A program made the position numbers and the translations under genes. From Chloroflexi bacterium TSY (GTDB lineage Bacteria; Chloroflexota; Anaerolineae; Caldilineales; Caldilineaceae): a stretch of DNA of 61,977 nucleotides. The DNA lies in contig JAHBNG010000087.1 of the NCBI GenBank assembly GCA_019217005.1, positions 1 to 61,977 on the forward strand, written 5' to 3'. This document shows, one piece after another, positions 8,697-18,135 of this stretch. The notes under the pieces were generated by a model, which ran no database searches, had not been told where the DNA came from, and was given only the letters and a program-made list of their open reading frames with translations. Position 1 is the stretch's first letter. The number at the start of each line of letters is the position of its first letter.

Positions 8697-9279
8697 GTCG
8701 ACAGACGTCATCTGGGCTGGCATTCACTATCTACTCTATCTGCGCCCACCCAATCAGGCAGAAGATAGCGTGCGCTTGAGCCTATTCGAGACTGAATATT
8801 CTCCTCACGGTGGTGGCAACGCAGCCTTTCTCTATTGTGATCCAGCACTTGAAAGCGGCACAATTCCCAACGGGATCTACACAGGCAATTCGGAGCTTGC
8901 TCAATGGCTCTTTGACTACATGTACAAGGGGCGTGACAACCCGTTGGCCCTCACAGGTGATAATATCGTGTTGGCTCGCTTCGCACGCAACGGCGACCTA
9001 CGTCGTGCTGTAACGGTGCATATCGAAACCGCTGCCGGTGCTATCGAGGCGCGCTGGAGCGATCTCGATCTACCGTTTGTTCATCACGGTCCGGGCGGCG
9101 TGAATACGGTTTATACATACTGCCTCTTCGTCACGGCGCCAACTGCACGGATTTATGTCGGTGGTGGAGAGGTTGCGGGCGAGATCTATCCACGTGAGGA
9201 TTGGCGTCGATTGTTGGGCCGACCGCTCAGCTCGTGCCTGATTGGCTGGGAGATGTGGACGGCATTGGAGACAGAGTGA
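8680..9279 (+). CDS. Hypothetical protein, coupled to the amidohydrolase gene
   Basis: A 199-residue protein that I do not recognise. It starts at ATG 8680 inside the end of the amidohydrolase gene with a good AAGGAG site 9 bases upstream, so it is almost certainly expressed with it. It is rich in aromatic residues and predicted beta strands (DSVRLSLFETEYSPHGGGNAA is one such stretch; HHGPGGVNTVYTYCLFV another), with no signal peptide or membrane helix. A small globular beta-rich fold is likely. Its partner suggests a role with the same substrate, but nothing direct shows this. Confidence 0.7.
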   Translation: MQRNIESTDVIWAGIHYLLYLRPPNQAEDSVRLSLFETEYSPHGGGNAAFLYCDPALESGTIPNGIYTGNSELAQWLFDYMYKGRDNPLALTGDNIVLARFARNGDLRRAVTVHIETAAGAIEARWSDLDLPFVHHGPGGVNTVYTYCLFVTAPTARIYVGGGEVAGEIYPREDWRRLLGRPLSSCLIGWEMWTALETE

Positions 9280-9329
9280 TATACTGTCTCGTGTTGGTAT
9301 AGGGGAATTAGAATCGCACGAGAGCAACC

Positions 9330-10895
9330 ATGCCCAGAGAATTTAACATCTTCGGCCCAATCTACCCAGAGATACACTACCACGTTGATCGGATTGCCGT
9401 GAAGGCTGAGGTACGCGAGAAGATTGAAAAAGGTCGCTATTTCACGCTCAATGCTGCGCGGCAAACAGGGAAGACAACCTTGTTCCGCGAGGTCATTGCT
9501 GAATTGGAGGCGACTGGTGAGTATTTTGGCGTGCTTCTTAGTTTTGAAAGTATGCGCGGCTATAATCGGGCTGAATTTTATGAACAGCTCGGGTCAATGC
9601 TAATAAAGCGAAATTTGTCTGCCCTACAAGAAATGGTGCCTGCTGAAAATCTACCCGCTCCAGATGACCTGAAGCATCAAGGCGATTTCGTGGATTGGAT
9701 GTGTCAAATCGGGACGATTATGGGCCGGCATAGCTTACTAATTATTGACGAATTTGACGCCATTGGGCCGGAGTTAGCGGAACCCATGCTAGGTGCTTTC
9801 CGTGATATGTATCTCTATCGGCATGAGCCATTTCAATATGCTCTACAGAGCATCATTTTGGTCGGCGTGCGTAATATTCCTGCCCTCCTTGGCGGAACAC
9901 AATCGCCATTTAACATTGCCGATCAGTATGAAGTCCCCTATTTCACGGTCAGCGAGACGACCAATCTGCTAGAGCAGCACACGGCGGAGACGGACCAACC
10001 ATTTTCCCCAGAAGTTGTAGACGCAATCTATCGAGAATCGCAGGGGCAACCCTTTTTGGTTAATCGACTGGCCCAGATTCTAACACAAGAGATTGTCCTC
10101 AATCGCCAAAAATCGATTCAACTCAACCACTTCGATTTGGCGTTGGTCAAATTGCTGGCCGAGAACAATACCCACTTCGCCTCCATTACGTCCAAGGCGA
10201 TGCCCCACCGCAAGATGCTACTGCCTATCCTCTTCTACGATGAAACGCGTTCCAATTTCCGAGAGCCAGTTACGCAAGAACTACTGATGTACGGGATCTT
10301 ACGCCGTATGGACGAGGGTGATTTCTTAATAGCTCGCATCGCCAATCCCATCTACCGCAAGATGCTCATCCTCACATTCACTCCGTCGAATGGCGATGTC
10401 CCCGTTAATGGCAATATTCGGCATCGCTATGTCATCGACGGGATCCTCAACATGGATGGCTTGTTGGACAGCTTCAAAGTCATGATGGAAGAACATGGTG
10501 TTCAACTCTTGCGCAGCAAAAAGACTGACCGTCCTCTTGAAATCGGTGGCCAATATCTGCTGTTGAGCTACCTCACCGCTGCCCTGGACGGCATTGGCGG
10601 AAATGTTGCGCTGGAGGCGATCAATTCTGCCGGTGAAATGGATCTGGTCGTCTTCTATCGAGGCACTAAATTCATCATTGAGACAAAGATTTGGTATGGT
10701 CAGAAGCGATTTGCAGAAGGACAACAACAATTGGTCTGCTATCTCACTGCCGCAGACCTGGTCAAAGGATACATTGTACTGTTTAGCGAACAGCCTGTCT
10801 CGACAGAACTGGGGACAGTTGAAAACCAGCCGTTTGAGGTCGATTTGGAGGACAAGAAAATTCGGAACTATCCGATTGTGATCGGACCAAGATAA
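9330..10895 (+). CDS. AAA family ATPase with C-terminal PD-(D/E)XK-like domain
   Basis: A 521-residue protein of the AAA-ATPase-like/PDDEXK_9-like architecture. The Walker A motif ARQTGKTT is at residues 43-50 and the Walker B motif LLIIDEFDAIG near 134-144. The middle part reads like the winged-helix region of these ATPases. Near the C-terminus, GEMDLVVFY followed by FIIETKIWYG provides the Asp and Glu-x-Lys of a PD-(D/E)XK nuclease-like core. Such proteins are common in Chloroflexota and cyanobacteria and have no firmly assigned role; defence or DNA transactions are often suggested. It is a single gene with its own upstream gap and no partner toxin or antitoxin. Confidence 0.8.
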   Translation: MPREFNIFGPIYPEIHYHVDRIAVKAEVREKIEKGRYFTLNAARQTGKTTLFREVIAELEATGEYFGVLLSFESMRGYNRAEFYEQLGSMLIKRNLSALQEMVPAENLPAPDDLKHQGDFVDWMCQIGTIMGRHSLLIIDEFDAIGPELAEPMLGAFRDMYLYRHEPFQYALQSIILVGVRNIPALLGGTQSPFNIADQYEVPYFTVSETTNLLEQHTAETDQPFSPEVVDAIYRESQGQPFLVNRLAQILTQEIVLNRQKSIQLNHFDLALVKLLAENNTHFASITSKAMPHRKMLLPILFYDETRSNFREPVTQELLMYGILRRMDEGDFLIARIANPIYRKMLILTFTPSNGDVPVNGNIRHRYVIDGILNMDGLLDSFKVMMEEHGVQLLRSKKTDRPLEIGGQYLLLSYLTAALDGIGGNVALEAINSAGEMDLVVFYRGTKFIIETKIWYGQKRFAEGQQQLVCYLTAADLVKGYIVLFSEQPVSTELGTVENQPFEVDLEDKKIRNYPIVIGPR

Positions 10896-10922
10896 GCAAA
10901 GAGGTACTTAAGGAGAACCCAA

Positions 10923-11957
10923 ATGCCGAGTATCGCGAAAACTACGCTTTGCCCAAGCTGGTGTATCGCTGATGCACGCCAATATGTTTCGCGATACATT
11001 GATGCTATTGGAAGACGAGATCGAATTGGTCGGCTTTTACGATCCCGATCCGAATGGTGTGCGTCCCAATGTGAAACCCAATGCCCAACACGTCCCATTT
11101 TATGAGAGTCTGGATGAGCTGCTAGACAAAGCCCAACCCGATGCAGTCATGATCTCGACTTATTTGCGCGACATGCCCAACTGGATGTTGCAAGTAGCCG
11201 AAGCGGGCGTTCACGTTTGGGGCGAAATGTGCATTCCAGCCAGTTGCTTCCCCTCGCCGAGGTTGTTGACCGCAACAAGCTGCACTTTTCCTGTGGATAT
11301 TCCTGGCGCTTCCATCCCATTGGCAACCAGATTAAGCGCGCGTATGATGCGGGTCTGTTGGGCAAACCCTACTCTATCGACATCCGCTTTATCACCTCTA
11401 GCGTCGTACGACGCAATCCCAGTACTTGGTACTTCAAACGCGATGAAGCTGGCGGTGGGATCCTCAACTGGTTGGGTTGTCACTGGTTCGATCTGATGCG
11501 CCATCTCACCAGCTCCGAAGTGACCAAGGTCAGCGCCATTGAGGCCAATGTCGGCGGTCAAGAGATCGATGTAGAGGATGCAGCCTCCGTTTCGCTCCAA
11601 TTTGCCAACGGCATGATCGGTACGCTACATGCAGGCTACTTTACCTCAGGCGATGGTGAGATCTCCATCGGCATGCGTGGTTCCGACGGCTGGGCCAAAT
11701 GGGAGCAAGCTGAACACGCCTGCACCATCAAGAGCACCCATCCTGATTGGGCTGGCGCACCAGAGCGTCGATTCGAGATGCCAGCGCCCGACGTGCCTGG
11801 ATATGGTGCGGAAGGTCGTGCGCTGGTGAAAGCCTTTGCTGCCGCAATTCGGGGCGAAGGCAGCAGCGGCTACACTGTAGACGATGCCATCAAGTCGCTT
11901 CAGATTATCGAGGCCGCGCATGAATCGGCGCAGATGGGTCGTGCAATTGAACTTTAG
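10923..11957 (+). pseudogene. Gfo/Idh/MocA family oxidoreductase, broken by two frameshifts
   Basis: A strong AAGGAG site precedes ATG 10923. The reading frame then moves twice. Dropping one A from the AAAA run at 10938-10941 gives SIAKLRFAQAGVSLMHANMF, a typical N-terminus of these NAD(P)-dependent dehydrogenases. A second shift near the A run at 11225-11227 is needed to pass from the nucleotide-binding half (to GVHVWGE) to the C-terminal half (HFSCGYSWRFHP, GGGILNWLGCHWFDL, 11240-11957). With both repaired the protein is 344 residues, the normal family length. The shifts offset each other and lie at A runs, so a sequencing error or very recent decay are both possible. It probably acted on a sugar or cyclitol, given the adjacent sugar transporter. 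Confidence 0.75.
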
Positions 11958-12051
11958 CGTCTGACCAAGCGATTTCTTGTACATGGGGCAAGAAGTCGCA
12001 AGGTTGCAGAGTTAAAAAGACGCTCGGTGTATTGGAGTATGCTCTCATGCA

Positions 12052-12277
12052 AATCGAGTCTATTCTTTGGAGCGGACGAGATTCTGTTCACCCACCTTGC
12101 AACTTTGCAACCCTGCAACTTTGCTTCTGGCTTGGGAGCGAAGCGGCCTTGTCCAGGTTAGGCGAATCGAGTTTATTCTTCGGAGCAGACGAGATTTTGT
12201 TCACCCACCTTGCAACGCTGCCACTCTGCAACTTTGCTTCTGGCTCGGTAGCGAAGCGGCCTTGTCCAGGTTAGGTG
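12052..12277. repeat. Two tandem 113-bp direct repeats containing octamer arrays
   Basis: Copy 1 (12052-12164) and copy 2 (12165-12277) are head-to-tail and differ at a modest number of positions. Each carries an octamer array, in copy 1 CTTGCAAC, TTTGCAAC, CCTGCAAC, TTTGCTTC (12096-12127). This is the reverse complement of the short array GTCGCAAG, GTTGCAGA at 11995-12010. The 354-base gap 11958-12311 therefore holds repeats and the leader of the downstream transporter gene but no convincing gene. Confidence 0.8.
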
Positions 12278-12311
12278 AGTACTTACAACACATATCACAA
12301 GGAGGAAATCC

Positions 12312-13715
12312 ATGAATCAGCATTTGAGTAGACGACAGTTTCTGCATCTTTCCGGGACAACTGTCTTAGGCGCGGCGTTGCTGGCAGCGTGCCAGCCAGC
12401 CTCAATTGAAACAGGAGCCTCAGATGGAACCCAGGCCACTGGGGAACGGGTGACGATTGAGTTCTTGGGTATGCCGGGGAGTCCAGACTTGATCCCCGAA
12501 GAGCAGGAGCTTTTCCATGATGAACATCCAGACGTTGAGTGGGCATTGGTGCAACAGGCACAGGGGACATCTCGTCTGGAACAATTGATGTCTCTGGTCG
12601 CAGCCGGTACACCTCCAGATACGGCCCGGGTTGAAAGTGACGTCTATCGGACCTTTGCACATCTGGGGCTCTTATTGCCGATCACGTCATATATTGACGC
12701 CGACGCGGAATTCTCCAAGGATGACTACTGGATCCAACCACAAGAGTCGGATCGACAGGTCTATCAAGGGGAGAGTTATGGTATTGGATCCTGTTGGGTG
12801 GCCCCTCACTTCTACTATAATGCGTCGCTTTTTGAGGAGCTTGAGGTAGAACCACCGAGTAACCATCCAGACGAAGCCTGGGATTGGAATCAATTTCTGG
12901 AAATCGCAACGCAATTGACCGTGGACGTCAACGGCCATCATCCAGGCGACTCGGGCTTTGATGCAACCAACGTTGAACGTTGGGGGGTGAACTGGCCAAC
13001 TTGGTGGATTCCATTACATGCCGCGGTCCAATCGAACAGTGCGGCTTGGGTCGATGGCGACTCTCAGCAGATCGTTCTGGACGATCCAAACGCCATGGAC
13101 GCAATGCAACGCATCGCAGACCTGAGACTCGTCCATCAAGTGATGCCGCGAGCAGAGGCATTGGAAGCGCTCGGCATGGGAGGTGCTCAGCTTCTCGAAA
13201 CCAAGAAGGTCGCACTGGTCGTTGACGGCTCTTGGGCACTATCCTGGCTATGGCAGATTGAAGGCGGGATTGGTACTGGTGTGTTGCCCACCATGACTCG
13301 TCCAGGTACGGATATGCAGGCTCACTTGGTCACAATCGTCAAGGATACGGAATATCCAGACGCAGCCTGGGAATTGATCCGCTTCTTGTCTTCACCCTGG
13401 TATCAGGAGCGTTATTGCCGCTCTGGTTTGTGGCTCCCCAGCCAGACCGCACTGATGACGGACGAATCCATTGCCGACTGGTGTGTGGAACCGGAACATC
13501 CTGCCGGTTACGAACTCATTGTGACCGAGTATGCGCCCAAATATGGACATTACCTCACGATGCCTGTTGGCTATCGCAAGGCAGCAGATACAGCCTTGCA
13601 ACCGATCTTTGATCAGATCTTCAACGGTGATGCGAAAGCTGAGGATGTATTGCCCAATGCCGTAGCTGAAGCCAATGAGATCATGGTAACCGAACAGCAG
13701 CGGCCCACATCTTAG
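12312..13715 (+). CDS. Sugar ABC transporter substrate-binding protein, family 1 (lipoprotein)
   Basis: A 467-residue extracytoplasmic sugar-binding protein. The N-terminus has a twin-arginine-like motif (RRQFLH, residues 7-12) and a lipobox with Cys27 (LLAAC). The body fits family 1: a first strand VTIEFLGMPGSPDLI, SLVAAGTPPDTARV, YYNASLFEELEVEPP, KVALVVDGSWAL and WELIRFLSSPWYQE. The start has an excellent AAGGAGG site. It begins an operon with two MalF/MalG-type permeases (14339-16179), interrupted by a DinB gene. The ATPase is not here; such systems often share one encoded elsewhere. Confidence 0.93.
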   Translation: MNQHLSRRQFLHLSGTTVLGAALLAACQPASIETGASDGTQATGERVTIEFLGMPGSPDLIPEEQELFHDEHPDVEWALVQQAQGTSRLEQLMSLVAAGTPPDTARVESDVYRTFAHLGLLLPITSYIDADAEFSKDDYWIQPQESDRQVYQGESYGIGSCWVAPHFYYNASLFEELEVEPPSNHPDEAWDWNQFLEIATQLTVDVNGHHPGDSGFDATNVERWGVNWPTWWIPLHAAVQSNSAAWVDGDSQQIVLDDPNAMDAMQRIADLRLVHQVMPRAEALEALGMGGAQLLETKKVALVVDGSWALSWLWQIEGGIGTGVLPTMTRPGTDMQAHLVTIVKDTEYPDAAWELIRFLSSPWYQERYCRSGLWLPSQTALMTDESIADWCVEPEHPAGYELIVTEYAPKYGHYLTMPVGYRKAADTALQPIFDQIFNGDAKAEDVLPNAVAEANEIMVTEQQRPTS

Positions 13716-13731
13716 TACCTATATAAATAAT

Positions 13732-14301
13732 ATGGCGCAACCAGGACTCTTATTCCCACATGATGAGTTGAACGGCAATGAGGTGATGATTGATTATTTG
13801 GAAGATAATCGTCGCCGCTTGAAGCAAGCCATGGCAGAAATGGATGAGCTATCTCTCCATTGGCAACCGACTCCCACGAGCAATAGCATTGCGGTAACGA
13901 TCTGGCATATGGGACGGTTGATGGACGTTTTTTTGACACAACTGGTTCAGGGGGAATCTTCAACCAAGGAACAGTGGTTTAGCCAAGGCTGGGTTGAGCG
14001 GACGGGATATAACCCGAGTGGTCTTGGCAAAGAGGGATGGGGATCGGTGAATGGGTATACAGCAGAGCAAGTAGCAGCGATTCCCCGATTGACGAAAGAA
14101 CAATTATTGGGTCATCTTGACGAGGTCTATGATTCAATGAGAGCGTTTATCGAAGCAACACCAATGCGAGATTTGACTGAGCCAGCACCGGGTTTGGGAG
14201 GGCATTACACTAAATTTCAGGTGTTGTCGATGGTCTTGATCGATAACGTACGTCACTTGGGGGAAATCTATACCTTACAGGCACTGTGGGAGCGTGGGTA
14301 G
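13732..14301 (+). CDS. DinB family protein
   Basis: A 189-residue four-helix-bundle protein of the DinB/DfrA-like superfamily, whose members are metal-binding thiol-dependent enzymes or damage-inducible proteins. The family pattern of three spaced histidines is visible: near TIWHMGR, at GGHYTK, and in DNVRHLGEIYTLQ close to the end. It begins 16 bases after the sugar-binding protein gene and ends 37 bases before the first permease gene, so it is carried inside a transporter operon. That position is unusual, and the functional link is unclear. Confidence 0.83.
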   Translation: MAQPGLLFPHDELNGNEVMIDYLEDNRRRLKQAMAEMDELSLHWQPTPTSNSIAVTIWHMGRLMDVFLTQLVQGESSTKEQWFSQGWVERTGYNPSGLGKEGWGSVNGYTAEQVAAIPRLTKEQLLGHLDEVYDSMRAFIEATPMRDLTEPAPGLGGHYTKFQVLSMVLIDNVRHLGEIYTLQALWERG

Positions 14302-14338
14302 AGGTAGACCCGATGAATATTGATTTAGGAGAAACTCA

Positions 14339-15262
14339 ATGGCGGCGGAAGCTCCACTGACCATAAGCTCTTGGCCGCGTACCCAACGGACTCGACGGAC
14401 TTTAACCGGCTATCTGTTTATCTCGCCCTTTCTTTTGGGCTTTTTTCTATTCTTTGTCGGACCGGCGTTGGTTGCAGCCTGGCTAACAGTCTATGACTGG
14501 AATATGATCCAGCGGCCCTTTTACATTGGTTTGGGCAACTTTCGCAAGATGATCGAGGATGATCTCTTCTATCAATCTTTGAAGGTAACGGCCTACTACT
14601 CTTTGGTTTCAGTGCCCGTCAGCTTGGTTTTGAGTTTCGTCATCGCTCTCTTGATGAATTTCAAGGCCCGTGGAATTGCGCTCTTTCGCACCATTTACTA
14701 TCTGCCTAGTATTGTGCCGGCGGTTGCCAATGCCGTTTTGTGGAGCTTTATGTTTAATACGGAGTTTGGCTTGATCAATGCCTTACTGGATTTTCTGGGC
14801 TTTTCCAAGATCGCGTGGCTCCAGGATCCGCGCTGGGCCATGCCAGCGATGATCCTCATGAGCCTGTGGGCGTTGGGGGCGACGATGGTCATCTATCTGG
14901 CCGGGCTGCAAGGGATCCCCGAATCGCTCTATGAAGCCGCGGAGATTGATGGTGCGGGGCGCTGGGCGAGTTTGGTTAACGTGACGATTCCCCTTATGTC
15001 ACCGGTCATATTCTTTAACTTGATCATGGGCATTATTGGTTCCTTTCAGATCTTTACGGCCGGCTTTCTGATCACCAACGGGGGGCCCCAAAATGCCACT
15101 CTCTTTTACGTGCTTTATACGTATCGAACAGGTCTTCAATATTTTGATATGGGATATGCTTCTCTGCTGGCGTGGGTTCTCTTCTGCATTATTATGTTCT
15201 TGACCCTCATCGTGTTCAAATACGTGGGTCGTCTCGTCTATTACGAAGATGTGGGAAGTTAG
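14339..15262 (+). CDS. Sugar ABC transporter permease, MalF/UgpA type
   Basis: A 307-residue inner-membrane permease with six or so helices. The N-terminal [21 protein letters not shown] is typical of MalF/UgpA-type permeases. The EAA loop ([27 protein letters not shown] is the region, with [11 protein letters not shown] at its centre) contacts the ATPase. ATG 14339 has a TTAGGAGA site upstream. The MalG-type partner starts 14 bases after its stop. Confidence 0.93.
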   Translation: MAAEAPLTISSWPRTQRTRRTLTGYLFISPFLLGFFLFFVGPALVAAWLTVYDWNMIQRPFYIGLGNFRKMIEDDLFYQSLKVTAYYSLVSVPVSLVLSFVIALLMNFKARGIALFRTIYYLPSIVPAVANAVLWSFMFNTEFGLINALLDFLGFSKIAWLQDPRWAMPAMILMSLWALGATMVIYLAGLQGIPESLYEAAEIDGAGRWASLVNVTIPLMSPVIFFNLIMGIIGSFQIFTAGFLITNGGPQNATLFYVLYTYRTGLQYFDMGYASLLAWVLFCIIMFLTLIVFKYVGRLVYYEDVGS

Positions 15263-15276
15263 AAAAAACAGAAACC

Positions 15277-16179
15277 ATGACAACGGATAGCAGAAGATTT
15301 TTTGCCAATCGTGTGGCTCAGGACAGGTCATCGCGTATACAGGATCGTGAACGTCTGTGGCGATTTTTCATTTGGGCGCTCCTGATCTTGGGTGCTTGTG
15401 TGATGATTCTACCATTCCTATGGTTGGTGACCAGTTCGCTCAAGACGGAGTTGGGAGTCTTTCGCTACCCACCGCAGTGGATCCCGAATCCACCTCAATT
15501 CCAGAATTACATCAACGCTTGGACCCAACGACCCTTTGGGTTATATCTATGGAATACCATCGTGATCTTGCTGCTGAATGAGATTGCGATTCTAATCTCG
15601 GCTTCCTTTTGTGCGTATGGGTTTGCGCGCATTGACTTTCCAGGTCGTGACTTTTGGTTTACTGTCTTGCTTGCTACCGTCATGTTACCGGGCATCGTAA
15701 CGATGATTCCCCAATTCGTTATCTTTAGCCGCATCGGTTGGGTCAATACAATTCTCCCTCTGACCGTCCCATTCTTCTTTGGGGGTGGGGCCTTCAATAT
15801 CTTCTTGCTGCGGCAGTTCTTTCGAACCCTACCCTCAGAATTGGCCGACGCCGCCCGCATTGATGGAGCCTCTGAGGTCGGCATCTACTGGCGCATTATG
15901 TTACCATTGGCCAAACCTGCTTTGGCTACCATTGCCATCTTCACCTTTATCAATACATGGAATGATTTCATGGGGCCGTTACTCTATTTGTCCAAAGATC
16001 CCAACAAATTTACCGTTGCTTTGGGATTGGCCATGTTCCGCACCGCTTTTGTCGGGCGTACTCGATGGGATCTGCTGATGGCGGCCTCTACGATGATGAT
16101 CATCCCCGTGATCTTTGTCTTCTTTGTGGCACAACGCTACTTCATTCAGGGGATTGCCATCAGCGGGTTAAAAGGATAG
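15277..16179 (+). CDS. Sugar ABC transporter permease, MalG/UgpE type
   Basis: A 300-residue membrane protein. The open frame begins inside the MalF-type gene, but ATG 15277, just after that gene's stop, is the expected start. Helices include [20 protein letters not shown]. The EAA loop reads [20 protein letters not shown]. The C-terminus ends in [12 protein letters not shown], a common ending of MalG-type permeases. Its last 34 bases overlap the convergent Nudix gene. Confidence 0.93.
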   Translation: MTTDSRRFFANRVAQDRSSRIQDRERLWRFFIWALLILGACVMILPFLWLVTSSLKTELGVFRYPPQWIPNPPQFQNYINAWTQRPFGLYLWNTIVILLLNEIAILISASFCAYGFARIDFPGRDFWFTVLLATVMLPGIVTMIPQFVIFSRIGWVNTILPLTVPFFFGGGAFNIFLLRQFFRTLPSELADAARIDGASEVGIYWRIMLPLAKPALATIAIFTFINTWNDFMGPLLYLSKDPNKFTVALGLAMFRTAFVGRTRWDLLMAASTMMIIPVIFVFFVAQRYFIQGIAISGLKG

Positions 16180-16817
16180 TTTAGTCTATTGTGTATACTT
16201 TTCAGCGCCAACAACTCGCTTAAGATCATTGCCGTTGCACCCCAGATTGTCTCGCCTTGAATGTGAAAGAACGGCACAAATACTGTGTGGTTGCGAAGAT
16301 TCCATTCTTCTTGACGATAATTTTGCGGATTTTGCAGTGCATGTATAGGAATTAATAGAAGACGTTCTACTTCTCGTCTATCAATTTGAAAACGAGGTTT
16401 TGTCTTCGTCCATGCGACCACAGGGTGTACTAAATTATCGCTTGCATTGATATATAGAGATGTAAGCTGCCCCAATACTTGGTCCTGTTCAACCTTCACA
16501 CCAATCTCTTCATTGGTTTCTCGCAAGGCAGTAGCAATTAGATCCTTATCGATTTTTTCGTACCCACCACCAGGTAAACCAACTTGCCCGCTATGTACGC
16601 CCGAATAGGTTGGACGCAAAATAAGCGGTAGGTGTATTTGATCCGCATCAAGATAGAACAGTAGAAGCACAGCGCTCCGACGGGTGACAGGTCCTGGACG
16701 ATCGTTCCGCTCACCACCGGTGCGTGGCTGAGGCGCCATTCGATATTGTGCTTCTTGGCCAGGCAATGATTCGGCGAGATCGCGTCTGAGTTGTTCGATA
16801 AAAGATAAAAAGTTCAT
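16146..16817 (-). CDS. Nudix hydrolase, CoA pyrophosphatase-like
   Basis: A 223-residue protein with the arrangement seen in NudL-like CoA diphosphatases: LPLILRP, then [11 protein letters not shown], then the Nudix helix [11 protein letters not shown] with its REXXEE glutamates. Members hydrolyse CoA and its derivatives, although other nucleoside diphosphate substrates are possible. It is the last gene of the minus-strand tilS-rlmI group, about 100 bases after the methyltransferase gene. Its 3' end overlaps the end of the MalG-type gene by 34 bases in convergent orientation. Confidence 0.85.
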   Translation of the reverse strand: MNFLSFIEQLRRDLAESLPGQEAQYRMAPQPRTGGERNDRPGPVTRRSAVLLLFYLDADQIHLPLILRPTYSGVHSGQVGLPGGGYEKIDKDLIATALRETNEEIGVKVEQDQVLGQLTSLYINASDNLVHPVVAWTKTKPRFQIDRREVERLLLIPIHALQNPQNYRQEEWNLRNHTVFVPFFHIQGETIWGATAMILSELLALKSIHNRLNYPFNPLMAIP

Positions 16818-16920
16818 GGCTTATACTTCATTAGCGCAAGTTTTGTACAATCAGCGGCAAAATCGCAAAAAACAGGTGCAAAATAAATTTGTGTTTCCGG
16901 ATTTATTGAATTCTGATTCT

Positions 16921-18135
16921 TTAGAGAACGCGACAGATCAATCCCTTTAGGTATGCTCCTTCGGGGAAAGTCACCGAGATGGGATGATCGCTTGATTGAT
17001 GGAGCTGTTCCAGTATCTGCACAGAGCGTCCTGCATCGACTGCCGCGCCAAAGATTACTTTCTGAAATAGTTCTGCAGAAATTAATCCACTACAGCTAAA
17101 CGTTGCCAAAATGCCATTTGGCTGCAGCAATTGCATTGCGAGAAGATTGATATCTTTATATCCCCGCAGAGCTCGGGCAACCTGCCGTTTTGATTGCGCG
17201 AATTTTGGAGGATCCAAAATAATCAGATCCATAGGCATACTACCAAAATCACGCCAATCACGGAGCACCTCAAAGATGTCCCCAGCAATATGTTCACAAC
17301 GCTCAGATGTTGGCAGTTCATTGAGTGCCAAGTTTTTTTCGCCCAATTCCAATGCGGCGACGCTACTATCAACATTGACGACGTGTTGCGCGCCTGCACT
17401 GAACGCGTAGACGGCAAAACTGCTTGTGTAACTGAATGCATTCAAAACAGTTCGGCCTTCGGCATACTGTGCAACGCGGGCTCGATTCGTTCGTTGGTCA
17501 AGATAGAAACCTGTCTTCTGACCCCGCTGTAGATCAACGTAAAATTGAAACCCTTTCTCGGAAACGCGAAGTAATTCAGGCGGTGCGGAACCAGCGAGCA
17601 ACCCTGTAGACGCTTTTAATCCTTCTTTATGACGAAGAGGGTCTTCACTACGCTCGATAACCCCTTGTGCACCGGTGAGTTCTAGAAGTTGCTCGGTAAG
17701 CTGTTGTTTGCATTTCTCGATTCCCAATGTCCCAACCTGCATGACCAGATAGTCAGCATAGCGATCCATCGTTAGCCCTGGTATAAAATCACTTTCAGCA
17801 TGAACCAGACGATACACATTCGTTTGCTCATCTGCAGCAAGCATTGTCCTTGCTTGGATTGCCTGTTGAAGACGTGCATACCAGAAACGTTCATCGATCT
17901 TCTCGTTTGGATCTCGATTAAGAATACGTACCTGAATCTGACTGGCACGATTCAGATATCCGTGAGCAAGCCACCTGTTGTTGGAATCCAGAACCGGAAC
18001 GATTGCTCCATCCTCAAGCTGGTCTGGAATTGTGTGAATTGCGCCGCTAAAGATCCAAGGGTGTCCTTGTATAACAGGTTTGTCGCGCCCAGGCTTCAAT
18101 ATAATTGCAGACGGGGACAAATTAGTTGGAGACAT
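16921..18135 (-). CDS. rlmI: Class I SAM-dependent rRNA methyltransferase, RlmI-like
   Basis: A 404-residue protein of the RlmI/RlmK family, which methylates a cytosine in 23S rRNA. The PUA domain is at the N-terminus (ILKPGRDKPVIQGHPWIFSG). The SAM-binding motif region TVLNAFSYTSSFAVYAFSAG follows, then VNVDSS, DLIILDPPKFAQ and a Cys-containing TFSCSG loop, which is the expected catalytic segment. ATG 18135 overlaps the preceding small gene by 14 bases, so tilS, the small gene and rlmI form a tight minus-strand operon. The symbol is assigned by similarity; the exact target base is inferred. Confidence 0.88.
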   Translation of the reverse strand: MSPTNLSPSAIILKPGRDKPVIQGHPWIFSGAIHTIPDQLEDGAIVPVLDSNNRWLAHGYLNRASQIQVRILNRDPNEKIDERFWYARLQQAIQARTMLAADEQTNVYRLVHAESDFIPGLTMDRYADYLVMQVGTLGIEKCKQQLTEQLLELTGAQGVIERSEDPLRHKEGLKASTGLLAGSAPPELLRVSEKGFQFYVDLQRGQKTGFYLDQRTNRARVAQYAEGRTVLNAFSYTSSFAVYAFSAGAQHVVNVDSSVAALELGEKNLALNELPTSERCEHIAGDIFEVLRDWRDFGSMPMDLIILDPPKFAQSKRQVARALRGYKDINLLAMQLLQPNGILATFSCSGLISAELFQKVIFGAAVDAGRSVQILEQLHQSSDHPISVTFPEGAYLKGLICRVL

